Origin: JABDCD01 sp964469525
GTDB taxonomy: Bacteria > Pseudomonadota > Alphaproteobacteria > Rickettsiales > SXRF01
Assembly: GCA_964469525.1 (NCBI GenBank)
Contig: CAYXYU010000001.1
Span: 62,001 to 126,000 of the forward strand
Direction of reading: 5' to 3'
Length of the DNA: 64,000 nt
This document shows positions 28,570 to 36,369 of this stretch, one piece after another. Numbering within the stretch: position 1 is the stretch's first letter; every line of letters begins with the position of its first letter. The position numbers and the translations under genes are program-made. The notes under the pieces are model-generated. The model did not search any database. It was given only the letters and a program-made list of their open reading frames with translations, and was not told the DNA's origin.

Positions 28570-28977
28570 TTAGCGTTGCCGCTTGGTCTGTTTGCCGCTG
28601 ACCGGCTGGCTCTTTTCGATAAGGCGACCCTGTTCCTTGAGCTTTTTTGCTATGTAGTCCACGAATTCCGGGATGGTGGCTTCCATTGGTGATAGCAGAT
28701 CAGAAGGATCATCATAATTTAACTTGATGCCGAATTCTGTTGCACAATGTTGTGTTACATCTTCGATTGCCATGCTGTCCAACGCCAATCTCGATAAAGT
28801 AACTCCTGTTTCCCGGAATTCTTGCAAGTGAGGACGGAGTTCGGTGCGGAGTTTGGGCTCAGCGTATAAATCTGCAACACTATAAGCAGGCGTAAATTGA
28901 TTGGCAAATGCAGCCTGCACGATAGCGTGCAATCTATCCTCAATGCCTTCGCGGGTATAGGATTTTCCTGAGTTCAT
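28570..28977 (-). CDS. Acyl-carrier-protein-like protein within the rplT-pheS operon
   Basis: A 135-residue protein. Residues about 60-120 read like an acyl carrier protein: LALDSMAIEDVTQHCATEFGIKL resembles the ACP helix II with the DS(L/M) phosphopantetheine-accepting Ser, and TIPEFVDYIAKKL resembles ACP helix IV. It has N-terminal and basic C-terminal extensions (SGKQTKRQR) not found in AcpP. The start is 7 bp after the rplT stop, so it is in the ribosomal-protein/synthetase operon. I know of no standard gene here. The ACP assignment is by motif and moderate. Confidence 0.6.
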   Translation of the reverse strand: MNSGKSYTREGIEDRLHAIVQAAFANQFTPAYSVADLYAEPKLRTELRPHLQEFRETGVTLSRLALDSMAIEDVTQHCATEFGIKLNYDDPSDLLSPMEATIPEFVDYIAKKLKEQGRLIEKSQPVSGKQTKRQR

Positions 28978-28983
28978 ACTTGA

Positions 28984-29346
28984 CTACGCCACCTTTTTGG
29001 CAAGCGCGGCCTTGCTCTGCTCGACGAGGGACTTGAAGGCTTCCGGTTCGCGGGTGGCGAGATCGGAGAGGACCTTGCGGTCGATCTCGATGCCGGCCTT
29101 GAGCAGGCCGTTCATGAACTGGGAATAGACCATGCCGTGCTCGCGGACGCCGGCGTTGATGCGCTGGATCCACAGGGAGCGGAAAGTGCGCTTCTTGCGG
29201 CGGCGGTCGCGGTAGGCGTAGCGGCGGCCTTTTTCGACCTTTTCAATGGCGACGCGGATGCAGTTTTTGGCGCGGCCGCGATAGCCCTTGGCGGCTTTCA
29301 GCAGCTTCTTGCGCCGGGGGCGGTTGGCATTCTGTGCGCGGGACAT
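28984..29346 (-). CDS. rplT: 50S ribosomal protein L20
   Basis: A 120-residue very basic protein with the L20 pattern: RKKLLKAAKGYRGRAKNCIRVAIEKVEKG, then RDRRRKKRTFRSLWIQRINAGVRE and GMVYSQFMNGL. L20 binds 23S rRNA early in large-subunit assembly and in several bacteria represses its own operon. It follows rpmI by 2 bp. No infC gene lies upstream here. Confidence 0.97.
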   Translation of the reverse strand: MSRAQNANRPRRKKLLKAAKGYRGRAKNCIRVAIEKVEKGRRYAYRDRRRKKRTFRSLWIQRINAGVREHGMVYSQFMNGLLKAGIEIDRKVLSDLATREPEAFKSLVEQSKAALAKKVA

Positions 29347-29348
29347 AG

Positions 29349-29552
29349 CTATTTACCCCCGTACGGCATGTACTGCACGATACGGTGCGTATCGGACTCG
29401 TCCATGATGGTGGTGCCGCGCGCGTTGCGGATGAAGCGGTTGGTGCGCTTGCGCATGTTGTGGCGCTTGCCGGCCTGCGGGGCGATGACTTTGCCGGAAG
29501 CGGTGAAACGGAAGCGTTTCTTGCAGCCGGACTTGGTTTTCAGCTTGGGCAT
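29349..29552 (-). CDS. rpmI: 50S ribosomal protein L35
   Basis: A 67-residue protein starting at 29552 behind a good site (AAGGAG). The sequence MPKLKTKSGCKKRFRFTASGK and HNMRKRTNRFIRNARG are characteristic of L35. It is the first visible gene of the rpmI-rplT operon; a short GTCATTCCCGCGAGGCGGG-type hairpin (about 29567-29596) lies just upstream, within the leader or promoter region. Confidence 0.96.
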   Translation of the reverse strand: MPKLKTKSGCKKRFRFTASGKVIAPQAGKRHNMRKRTNRFIRNARGTTIMDESDTHRIVQYMPYGGK

Positions 29553-29566
29553 TTTGTTCTCCTTAA

Positions 29567-29596
29567 ATAAATGGATTCCCGCCTCGCGGGAATGAC
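29567..29596. repeat. Short hairpin repeat upstream of rpmI
   Basis: GGATTCCCGCCTCGCGGGAATGACA is a self-complementary unit of the same GTCATTCCCGC family as the ends of the elements at 27319 and 57437. Only one hairpin is present here, so it is a partial or solo copy. Confidence 0.6.
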
Positions 29597-29713
29597 AATG
29601 AACCTGACCGTACAAGGCAATGCCTCGCCCGACGATGAGGGAGAGCCTTCTTAACCGCAATCGGGCGCGATTTCAAGTGAAAAACCGCAGGTTGCACCGG
29701 ATGCCGTTTAGGC

Positions 29714-29743
29714 TTGAAAAGCAAGGGCAAAGCACCATATAAT
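29714..29743 (+). promoter_or_regulatory. Sigma-70-type promoter for the Bax-inhibitor-like gene
   Basis: TTGAAA (29714-29719) and TATAAT (29738-29743) with an 18-bp spacer, about 57 bp before the ATG at 29800. Confidence 0.7.
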
Positions 29744-29799
29744 ACCCTCAGAGAGCCGGGGGAATGATCCCCTGGCAGGAGAAATACTGGAGGTTTACC

Positions 29800-30549
29800 A
29801 TGGCATTACGCGATCCGTTCGCCCGCGTGTCCACCGCAACCCAGAGCCGGGCCACTACTTACGACGCCGGGCTGCGCAGCTATATGCTGCGCATTTACAA
29901 CTACATGGCCAGCGCCCTGGCGCTGACCGGCATCACGGCGCTCTTCACCGCCAACTCGCCGGCCATGCTGCAGGCGCTGTTTACCGTCAACGCGGCGGGG
30001 CAGGCCGGCCCGAGCGGGCTCGGCTATCTTGTCATGTTCGCGCCTCTGGGGCTGGTGCTGTGGATGAGCTTCGGCGTGCACCGCATGAGCGCCGCCATGG
30101 CGCAGGGCGTGTTCTGGGCGTTCGCGGTCATCATGGGCCTGTCCATGAGTTCGATCTTTCTCGCCTTCACCGGCGAGAGTATCGCCCGTGCCTTCTTCGT
30201 CACCGCCGGCACGTTCGGCGCCATGAGCCTCTACGGCTATACAACGAAGCGCGACCTGTCGGGCATGGGCTCCTTCCTGATGATGGGGCTGTTCGGCCTG
30301 ATCATCGCTTCGGTGGTGAATATGTTCATGCAAAGCTCGGGGCTGAATTTCGCCCTGTCGGTGATCGGCGTGCTGATCTTCGTCGGCCTGACTGCCTGGG
30401 ATACGCAACGGCTGAAGCAGATGTATTACCAGCTAGCCGGCGGCGGCGAGATGATTGCCAAGGCTTCCATCATGGGCGCGCTCAGCTTGTACCTGGACTT
30501 CATCAACATGTTCATGTACATCCTGCGCTTCATGGGCGAGAGAAGGTAA
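29800..30549 (+). CDS. Bax inhibitor-1/YccA-family membrane protein
   Basis: A 249-residue inner-membrane protein with about seven transmembrane helices. The start at 29800 has a TGGAGG site upstream. Family features: YMLRIYNYMASALALTGITALF, TLGWDTQ-like TAWDTQRLKQMYYQLAGG, and the C-terminal MGALSLYLDFINMFMYILRFMG. Bacterial members (YccA, YbhL) are thought to be pH-sensitive ion leak channels or FtsH modulators. Monocistronic: a clear promoter lies upstream and a strong terminator follows. Confidence 0.95.
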   Translation: MALRDPFARVSTATQSRATTYDAGLRSYMLRIYNYMASALALTGITALFTANSPAMLQALFTVNAAGQAGPSGLGYLVMFAPLGLVLWMSFGVHRMSAAMAQGVFWAFAVIMGLSMSSIFLAFTGESIARAFFVTAGTFGAMSLYGYTTKRDLSGMGSFLMMGLFGLIIASVVNMFMQSSGLNFALSVIGVLIFVGLTAWDTQRLKQMYYQLAGGGEMIAKASIMGALSLYLDFINMFMYILRFMGERR

Positions 30550-30564
30550 CTCGTACCACTTCTG

Positions 30565-30595
30565 AAAACCCGGCCTTAGGGCCGGGTTTTTTTTT
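30565..30595 (+). terminator. Rho-independent terminator
   Basis: AACCCGGCC-TTA-GGGCCGGG stem-loop followed by nine T on the plus strand, 15 bp after the Bax-inhibitor-like stop codon. Confidence 0.95.
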
Positions 30596-30634
30596 GCCAT
30601 TGACCCGTGCCGGTTTTCCTCCTACATCGGTTGC

Positions 30635-30892
30635 ATGGGCGAGGTGATCAATAATACCGAGAAGCATCGCTACGAGCTGCATATCGACGGGCAGGTTGCC
30701 GTCGCCGACTATAAGCTGCTGAACGACCGTTTAAGCATCACCCACGTGGGAACACCAGAGAATTTGCGCGGGCAGGGCATCGCCGCGCGTGTCATGGACG
30801 GTGTGGTGGCCGATGCAGAGGCGAAGGGACTTACTATTATCCCCATTTGCCCCTATGCTGCATCCTATCTAAAACGAAAGAAAAAATCATAG
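30635..30892 (+). CDS. Small GNAT-like N-acetyltransferase (YjdJ type)
   Basis: An 85-residue compact acetyltransferase of the Acetyltransf_CG/YjdJ group: GQVAVADYKLLNDRLSITHV, then the acetyl-CoA loop PENLRGQGIAARVMDGVVADAEAKGLTIIPICPYAASYL. This short form keeps the QGIA pyrophosphate-binding turn and the CPYA end. The substrate is unknown. It is an isolated gene. Confidence 0.85.
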   Translation: MGEVINNTEKHRYELHIDGQVAVADYKLLNDRLSITHVGTPENLRGQGIAARVMDGVVADAEAKGLTIIPICPYAASYLKRKKKS

Positions 30893-30993
30893 GTAAAATA
30901 ATACCTTACCTAAATCCGCGTCGTCATCAAAGTGTCATTTGATCACAAGCCACTGAAAATCTATACTCAATCCATAAATATTGGGGATTTCCT

Positions 30994-31719
30994 ATGGCGA
31001 ATATGGAAGACGACGATAAGGAAAAAGGCGGCATCGGCATCGTACCGGCAGTGACGGGTACGGCCGCCGGTGCTGCTTTAGGTTTGGGCGCTACCAAATT
31101 AAGCGTCGACCGCAATATCAAAACAAATTTGGTGGATACGTATCTCACTGAAACCAAAATGCAGGCAGACCCTATTAATGCGGCCGAGTATTTTCCTCAA
31201 GGTGCCAGCGCTGAAGAAATCAGCCGCACGGCGCAAGATTTATCCAATGAAATACGTCATAATGCCCATCACACTGTTATGCATTCGGACAATCCTATGC
31301 ATGTAGATCTGCGGACTCCCGGTACGGTGTTAGGCGACGCAAGGGAAGCATCAAGAGCAGCGACCGAGGCAGCAATGGCAGCGCAAGCGAGGCCGAAATT
31401 TCAGGAATTAAGTAGAAAAGTAGCAGCGGTTGCATCGGCGACCAGTGTAGCACATGAAACCGCGGCCAAAGACCTCTTAAAAACCATCGTAGACCAGGCG
31501 GAAAAAACGGATCGTGCCAATGTGGCGTTAAAGGTAAGGGAAATTTCCTGGCTCAGGCGCATCAATCCCTTTGCCGAAGGACTGCACCTGACCGGCGCAC
31601 AAAAAGGCTGGGCGATTGCAGCCGGTACGACAACGCTTATTGTCGGCGGGATTATTACTGGCAAAGCGTTCCAGTGGATGTTCTCCGGCAAGGATCAGGA
31701 TTCCACTCCTAATCGCTAA
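30994..31719 (+). CDS. Orphan protein with N-terminal Gly-rich and C-terminal membrane segments
   Basis: A 241-residue protein. An acidic start (MANMEDDDKEKGG) leads to a Gly/Ala-rich hydrophobic stretch (IVPAVTGTAAGAALGLGATKL), then a polar helical middle (residues about 45-190) and a hydrophobic segment near the end (GWAIAAGTTTLIVGGIITGKAF). No family recognised. TGTCAT at 30933 and TATACT at 30962 lie upstream, a pattern loosely shared with three other orphan genes in the window. Confidence 0.6.
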   Translation: MANMEDDDKEKGGIGIVPAVTGTAAGAALGLGATKLSVDRNIKTNLVDTYLTETKMQADPINAAEYFPQGASAEEISRTAQDLSNEIRHNAHHTVMHSDNPMHVDLRTPGTVLGDAREASRAATEAAMAAQARPKFQELSRKVAAVASATSVAHETAAKDLLKTIVDQAEKTDRANVALKVREISWLRRINPFAEGLHLTGAQKGWAIAAGTTTLIVGGIITGKAFQWMFSGKDQDSTPNR

Positions 31720-31767
31720 TCCCAAATATTACTGGCATAACGCGCCGTTTACTTTTACTTTCCTGTG

Positions 31768-32538
31768 ATGCAATCCATCAATAGCATCGGCGTCTATACG
31801 CTCTGCAAGCGCGAGATATGGCGCTTTATGAAGGTATGGGGGCAAACCATTGTCGCCCCCGTGATTACGACGCTGCTGTTCCTTGCCATCATGACGCTGG
31901 CGCTTGGCGGTGATGAGCGCCTCATCGACGGCGTCCCATTTAACCAGTTCATCGCGCCTGGTCTGATCATGATGGCGGTGGTGCAGAATGCCTTCGCTAA
32001 CGCGTCCTCGTCGCTGATCCTGGGCAAGATCCAGGGCGTCATCATCGACATACTGATGCCGCCGCTAACCGGGGCTGAGGTGGTATTCTGCCTGGTGATG
32101 GGCGGGTTGGTGCGCGGGGTGATGGTCGGGGTGGTAGTGATGAGCGCGGTCTATATTTTCGTTCCGCTTAGCGTTGAGCATTTCTGGATTGGGGTGTTTT
32201 ACCTATTGTCCGCATCGGTCATGCTGGCGCTGCTCGGCGTGCTGGCCGGCATCTGGGCGCAGGGCTTCGATCAGTTGGCGGCACTGACTAATTATATCGT
32301 GACGCCGCTGGCCTTTTTGTCGGGCACGTTCTATTCCATCAGGCAGCTGCCTGACTTTTTCTATAACCTCTGCCATTTCAATCCGTTTTTTTATATGATT
32401 GACGGATTCCGCTACGCCATGACCGGCTATACGGACGGCTCCATCGGGCTCGGCATGATCGTGCTGACGGCGGTCAATATCGCGCTGTGGGGGGTGACGG
32501 CCCAGATGTTCAAGCGGGGTTACCGCTTAAAAACCTGA
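31768..32538 (+). CDS. ABC-2-type transporter permease
   Basis: A 256-residue membrane protein with six predicted helices and the ABC-2 signature (FNQFIAPGLIMMAVVQNAFANASSSLILGKIQGVIIDILMPPL, split across residues about 50-95) and LAFLSGTFYSIRQLPDF near the last extracellular loop. It resembles YadH/NodJ-type exporters of polysaccharide or lipid-linked substrates. No ATPase subunit is adjacent on either side. The start may also be the GTG at 31765. Confidence 0.9.
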   Translation: MQSINSIGVYTLCKREIWRFMKVWGQTIVAPVITTLLFLAIMTLALGGDERLIDGVPFNQFIAPGLIMMAVVQNAFANASSSLILGKIQGVIIDILMPPLTGAEVVFCLVMGGLVRGVMVGVVVMSAVYIFVPLSVEHFWIGVFYLLSASVMLALLGVLAGIWAQGFDQLAALTNYIVTPLAFLSGTFYSIRQLPDFFYNLCHFNPFFYMIDGFRYAMTGYTDGSIGLGMIVLTAVNIALWGVTAQMFKRGYRLKT

Positions 32539-32593
32539 GACTTGACAAGCCAGCGCCGCAGGCAGATAATCACGGTTTTTCTATTGTTTAATT

Positions 32594-32694
32594 CCCTCTC
32601 CCACAAAGTGGGAGAGGGTTAGGGTGAGGGCACTTTGTTCCTTTTAAGGAAGCGTCGCCCTCACCCCAGCCCTCTCCCGCATGCGGGAGAGGGG
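32594..32694. repeat. Palindromic element upstream of argD
   Basis: Two hairpins (32594-32618 and 32671-32694, CCCTCTCCC...GGGAGAGGG) in inverted arrangement; GAGAGGG-TTA-GGGTGAGGGC on the left mirrors GCCCTCACCC-CAG-CCCTCTC on the right. It occupies most of the gap before argD and ends 14 bp before the argD ATG, so it will sit in the argD leader. Same architecture as the insertion inside argD. Confidence 0.8.
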
Positions 32695-32708
32695 GGAAGT
32701 AGGAGCCG

Positions 32709-33995
32709 ATGTCTGCGGTATTGCCGGTCTACCGGCGTTCCAACATCACCATCACCCGGGGCGAGGGAATGTATCTCATCGCCGCCGACGGCAGGCGCTA
32801 TCTCGATTTTGCCTCCGGCATCGCCGTCAATGCGCTCGGGCATTGCCATCCGCACGTTGTGGCAGCGCTTAAGGAACAGGCCGATACGCTGTGGCACTGT
32901 TCCAATTTGTACCGCATACCGGGACTAGAGCGGCTGGCCGAGCGTCTCGTCGCGGCGAGTTTTGCCGACAAGGTGTTCTTCTGCAATTCCGGCACCGAGG
33001 CGGTGGAGTGCGGGCTGAAGATGGTGAGGAAATACTTTTCTTCTTCTCCTTCCCCACTTGTGGGGGAAGGTGGGATGGGGGGGAACTCTCCACATGCTCA
33101 GGCATCGCGTCCGACGCGCCACCCCTCCCACCTTAATCCTCCCCCACGAGGGGGGAGGAAATATAGAATCATCACCATGGAGGGCGGTTTTCACGGGCGC
33201 ACGCTGGCCTGCATCTCCGCCGGCGGCAACGAGGTGGCGCGCAAGGGTTACGAGCCGTTGCTGGACGGTTTCGACCGGGGGGAATTCAATAACCTGAAAG
33301 CGGTGGAAAAAGCGATCACGCCCGAAACCGCCGCCATTCTCGTTGAGCCGATCCAGGGCGAGGGCGGGGTGCGCGTGGCGACGAAGGAATTCCTGCAGGG
33401 GCTACGCCGCCTGTGCGATCAGCATGGTTTATTGCTGTTCCTTGATGAAGTGCAGTGCGGCATGGGCCGCACCGGCGCCCTGTTCGCGCATCAGCAGATG
33501 GGTATCGTGCCCGATATCGTGACGGCGGCCAAAGGCATCGGCAACGGCTTCCCACTGGCGGCATGCCTGACCACCGACAAGGTCGCCGCCGCCATGACGC
33601 CCGGCTCGCACGGCTCGACCTACGGTTCCAACCCGCTGGCGATGGCGGTCGGCAATGCCGTGCTCGACGTCATGCTGACACCGGGCTTTTTCGAGCAGGT
33701 TGCCATGACGGGTGCACTGCTGGAAAACGGCCTGCAGGGGCTGGCGAAGGATTATCCCCACCTGATTGCCGATGTGCGCGGGGCGGGGCTGATGCTCGGC
33801 ATCCAGATGCGCATCGATCACCGGGATTTCACCGAGCAGCTGCGCGGCGCCGGGCTGTTGACCGCCCCTACCGCGGAAGGCGGCGTCATCCGCATCATTC
33901 CGCCGCTGATCGTCCAGCGGGAACATATCGAAGAGGCGTTGCGCATCCTGCGCGGCGTATGCGAGGCCTATGGCAGGGAGCGTTATGCAAGCTGA
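32709..33995 (+). CDS. argD: Acetylornithine aminotransferase, interrupted in frame by a repeat
   Basis: A PLP enzyme of arginine biosynthesis (N-acetylglutamate semialdehyde to N-acetylornithine). Family motifs: YLDFASGIAVNALGHCHP, NSGTEAVECGLKM, FHGRTLACISAGG, LDEVQCGMGRTG and the PLP lysine in TAAKGIGNGFPLAAC. After NSGTEAVECGLKMVRKY comes an extra Pro/Gly/Ser-rich segment (about residues 109-151), far longer than the normal loop of about ten residues, before RIITMEGGFHGRT. This is a translated palindromic element (33050-33160). All catalytic motifs stay in frame, so the enzyme may still work. It overlaps argF. Confidence 0.92.
   Translation: MSAVLPVYRRSNITITRGEGMYLIAADGRRYLDFASGIAVNALGHCHPHVVAALKEQADTLWHCSNLYRIPGLERLAERLVAASFADKVFFCNSGTEAVECGLKMVRKYFSSSPSPLVGEGGMGGNSPHAQASRPTRHPSHLNPPPRGGRKYRIITMEGGFHGRTLACISAGGNEVARKGYEPLLDGFDRGEFNNLKAVEKAITPETAAILVEPIQGEGGVRVATKEFLQGLRRLCDQHGLLLFLDEVQCGMGRTGALFAHQQMGIVPDIVTAAKGIGNGFPLAACLTTDKVAAAMTPGSHGSTYGSNPLAMAVGNAVLDVMLTPGFFEQVAMTGALLENGLQGLAKDYPHLIADVRGAGLMLGIQMRIDHRDFTEQLRGAGLLTAPTAEGGVIRIIPPLIVQREHIEEALRILRGVCEAYGRERYAS
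33050..33160. repeat. Palindromic element inserted in the argD coding sequence
   Basis: Two hairpins, CCTTCCCCACTTGTGGGGGAAGG and CCTCCCCCACGAGGGGGGAGG, flank inner arms AAGGTGGGATGGGG and an inverted ACCCCTCCCACCTTAA. The 9-bp sequence GAGGAAATA occurs on both sides (33026-33034 and 33155-33163), 129 bp apart, an exact multiple of three. The reading frame passes through unbroken. Confidence 0.8.
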
Positions 33996-34929
33996 GCAGG
34001 TAAAGGTGGATTCCTCCGCACCCAACCATTTTCTCGATCTTGCCGCCATCGACGGGGATACGCTGCGCCACATCCTGACCGAGGCGGCGCATCTCAAGGC
34101 GGAGCGGCGGGTCGGGCGGATGCCGCCGCTGCTGGCGGGAAAAAAGCTTGCCATGATCTTCGAGAAGAACTCGACGCGCACCCGCGTGTCGTTCGAGGTG
34201 GCGATGATGGAACTGGGCGGGCATGCGCTGTGCTTCAACGGTAACGACCTGCAACTGGGCCGCGGCGAAACCGTGGCCGATACGGCGCGGGTGCTGTCGC
34301 GCTACGTCGATGCCATCATGCTGCGTTGCCACAGCCACGACAAGCTTCTCGAACTGGCGGAAAATGCTGATGTGTCGGTCATCAACGGCCTGACCGAATT
34401 TAGTCACCCCTGCCAGATCATGGCCGATATCCTGACGTTCGAGGAACATCGCGGCTCCATCAGAGGTAAAACCATTGCCTGGATAGGGGACGGCAATAAC
34501 GTGGCGCAGAGCTGGATCCAGGCGAGCGCGCTGTTCGGCTGCACGCTCCGGCTGGCCTGCCCGCCGTCACTGAAGCCATTGCCCGAGGTGGTGCAGTGGG
34601 CAAAAAAGCATGGCGGCCATGTGGAAATCATGGAGTCCCCGCAGGAGGCCGTTTCAGGGGTAGACTGCGTTATCACCGACACCTGGGTGTCGATGGGTGA
34701 CGACCATGCGGAGAAGCAGATGAAGCTGCTGGCTCCCTACCAGGTCAACGAGGCGCTGATGGCACACGCGGCTCCAGATGCGCTTTTTCTGCATTGCCTG
34801 CCTGCCCATCGCGGCCAGGAGGTGACGGAAGGGGTAATCGACGGGCCGCAGTCGGTGGTGTTCGATGAGGCGGAGAACCGCCTGCATGCCCAGAAAGCCA
34901 TTGTTTTATGGTGTCTGGGAGTCATTTAG
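33985..34929 (+). CDS. argF: Ornithine carbamoyltransferase
   Basis: About 314 residues. The start at 33985 has AGGGAG just upstream; an ATG at 33970 is also in frame. Motifs: carbamoyl-phosphate site KNSTRTRVSFEVAM, SRYVDAIMLRCHSH, EFSHPCQIMADILTF, IGDGNNVAQSW, and the ornithine loop LFLHCLPAHRGQEV. It makes citrulline from ornithine and carbamoyl phosphate. It overlaps the end of argD, giving an argD-argF operon as in many alphaproteobacteria. Confidence 0.96.
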   Translation: MQAEQVKVDSSAPNHFLDLAAIDGDTLRHILTEAAHLKAERRVGRMPPLLAGKKLAMIFEKNSTRTRVSFEVAMMELGGHALCFNGNDLQLGRGETVADTARVLSRYVDAIMLRCHSHDKLLELAENADVSVINGLTEFSHPCQIMADILTFEEHRGSIRGKTIAWIGDGNNVAQSWIQASALFGCTLRLACPPSLKPLPEVVQWAKKHGGHVEIMESPQEAVSGVDCVITDTWVSMGDDHAEKQMKLLAPYQVNEALMAHAAPDALFLHCLPAHRGQEVTEGVIDGPQSVVFDEAENRLHAQKAIVLWCLGVI

Positions 34930-34995
34930 GCAAGGTTTTAGCCTAGAATCCCCATTCTGAATGTATTATAATGGCTCATAAAAAGAGGCATTACC

Positions 34996-35643
34996 ATGAA
35001 TCCTATTGTTGTTATCATAGCGGTTCTTTTTTGCATCCTGATGGTGGCCTTTGGCAATAATCCCATCGAGGAGGCCAAGGAGGAGTATGCCAAGAAAATG
35101 GAGGGCAAGGACCCGCTTATCCACGCCATCGAGGAGCATAACAAGGCGACGCAGTTCCAAGATTTCGGCGTAGGAGATGCACTCAACACGGTGCCTGGCA
35201 GCCAGCGTACATATACCTACTCGCCTAATAATACAGGCTATCAGGATCCTACCGGCGCTCCACCCAACTATCCCGGCTATATGATGCGTGACGGCCAGCC
35301 GCAGAATTACCAGCAGCCGCAGCTGGTGCCCTCACAGCCGGCACAGCAGCCCCAGAACAACTATTATCCGCCGCCCCCGACTTCTGGTCCGGCTTCGCCG
35401 CTGCAGCCGCAGCAGCAACCGCGCTCGCAGTTCAAAACCCCGGATATCTGGTTACCCACCTTTTCATCCATGCGGGAACTGCCTGTCCTGAGCACTGGCC
35501 AGCGCCTTCACTTCGTCGGCATGAATGTTTACACGTTTGACCGTAATGGTATTCCCATGGTCATGCCGAATGGCAGGTATGCAATGTACAATGGCGCTGT
35601 AACGCTGATCGTCAAAGATGGAAAAAAAATTATCATAGACTGA
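34996..35643 (+). CDS. Membrane-anchored Pro/Gln-rich protein with small C-terminal beta domain
   Basis: A 215-residue protein: N-terminal hydrophobic helix (NPIVVIIAVLFCILMVAFG), charged stretch, a long low-complexity region rich in Pro, Gln, Tyr and Asn (about residues 75-145), then a C-terminal part of about 60 residues with beta pattern (GQRLHFVGMNVYTFDRNGIPMV, TLIVKDGKKIIID). It probably spans the membrane once, with the C-terminal domain outside. No family is recognised. Confidence 0.65.
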   Translation: MNPIVVIIAVLFCILMVAFGNNPIEEAKEEYAKKMEGKDPLIHAIEEHNKATQFQDFGVGDALNTVPGSQRTYTYSPNNTGYQDPTGAPPNYPGYMMRDGQPQNYQQPQLVPSQPAQQPQNNYYPPPPTSGPASPLQPQQQPRSQFKTPDIWLPTFSSMRELPVLSTGQRLHFVGMNVYTFDRNGIPMVMPNGRYAMYNGAVTLIVKDGKKIIID

Positions 35644-35679
35644 TTGCGTCCTGCGGCAGTCTGTAGTAACCCTCTCTTC

Positions 35680-36315
35680 ATGTCCCGCAAGCATATCAAA
35701 GAGACCCGCCGCATTCAGCTGATTGCTGCCAACATGGCCTGTATCGCCCGCTACGGACTGACTGATACCACCATTTCACATGTCTCGAAGGAAGCGGAGA
35801 TGTCACGCGGCATCGTCAATTTCTATTTCGAGTCCAAGGAAAAGATGATGCAGGAGACTCTGCGTTTCCTGAACGAGGAATATGGGCAAACCCTGGCGCA
35901 ATCGGGCAATACGCCAGAGGCGCTGGTGCGTGGGCATTTTTCCCCGAAGCTGTGCAATGCCCGTCGCCTGGGCGTCTGGGCTGCGTTCGTCGCGCATGCA
36001 GCGACTCATGCGCCGTACCGCAAACTGTTGGCCACGGCGCGGCAACAGATGCTGGAAGCTTTTGCCAAAGCCGGACGGACGGAGCAGGCGGCCGATATCG
36101 CGGCCCTGATCGAGGGGCTGTGGCTGGAGTTCCTGCTGGCGCCGGAAGGGCAGAAGCGGGAGGCGTTGGTCGAGCGCTGTCTGGCGTTCCTGGAACTAAA
36201 ACCAACCTTGAAGCTGGCCGCGCAGACGGTAAAACCGGTCAAATCGGGTAAAAAAACGGCAGATGAGCAGCCTTCGCTGCTGGATTTCGGCGATCTATTC
36301 GCAAAAAAGGCCTGA
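35680..36315 (+). CDS. TetR-family regulator (BetI-like)
   Basis: About 211 residues starting at 35680. The N-terminal helix-turn-helix is clear (RRIQLIAANMACIARYGLTDTTISHVSKEAEMSRGIVNFYFESKEKMM). The ligand-binding half has the BetI-type look: GVWAAFVAHAATHAPYRKLL, and DIAALIEGLWLEFLLAPE. BetI represses choline-to-betaine genes; no bet genes are near, so the real target is unknown. A long tail follows (residues about 175-211, Lys-rich). Confidence 0.88.
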   Translation: MSRKHIKETRRIQLIAANMACIARYGLTDTTISHVSKEAEMSRGIVNFYFESKEKMMQETLRFLNEEYGQTLAQSGNTPEALVRGHFSPKLCNARRLGVWAAFVAHAATHAPYRKLLATARQQMLEAFAKAGRTEQAADIAALIEGLWLEFLLAPEGQKREALVERCLAFLELKPTLKLAAQTVKPVKSGKKTADEQPSLLDFGDLFAKKA

Positions 36316-36369
36316 CATTCAGCCTTAAAGCCTGTTAAACTCCGGATTTCTGAATCTTCTGACTACAGC

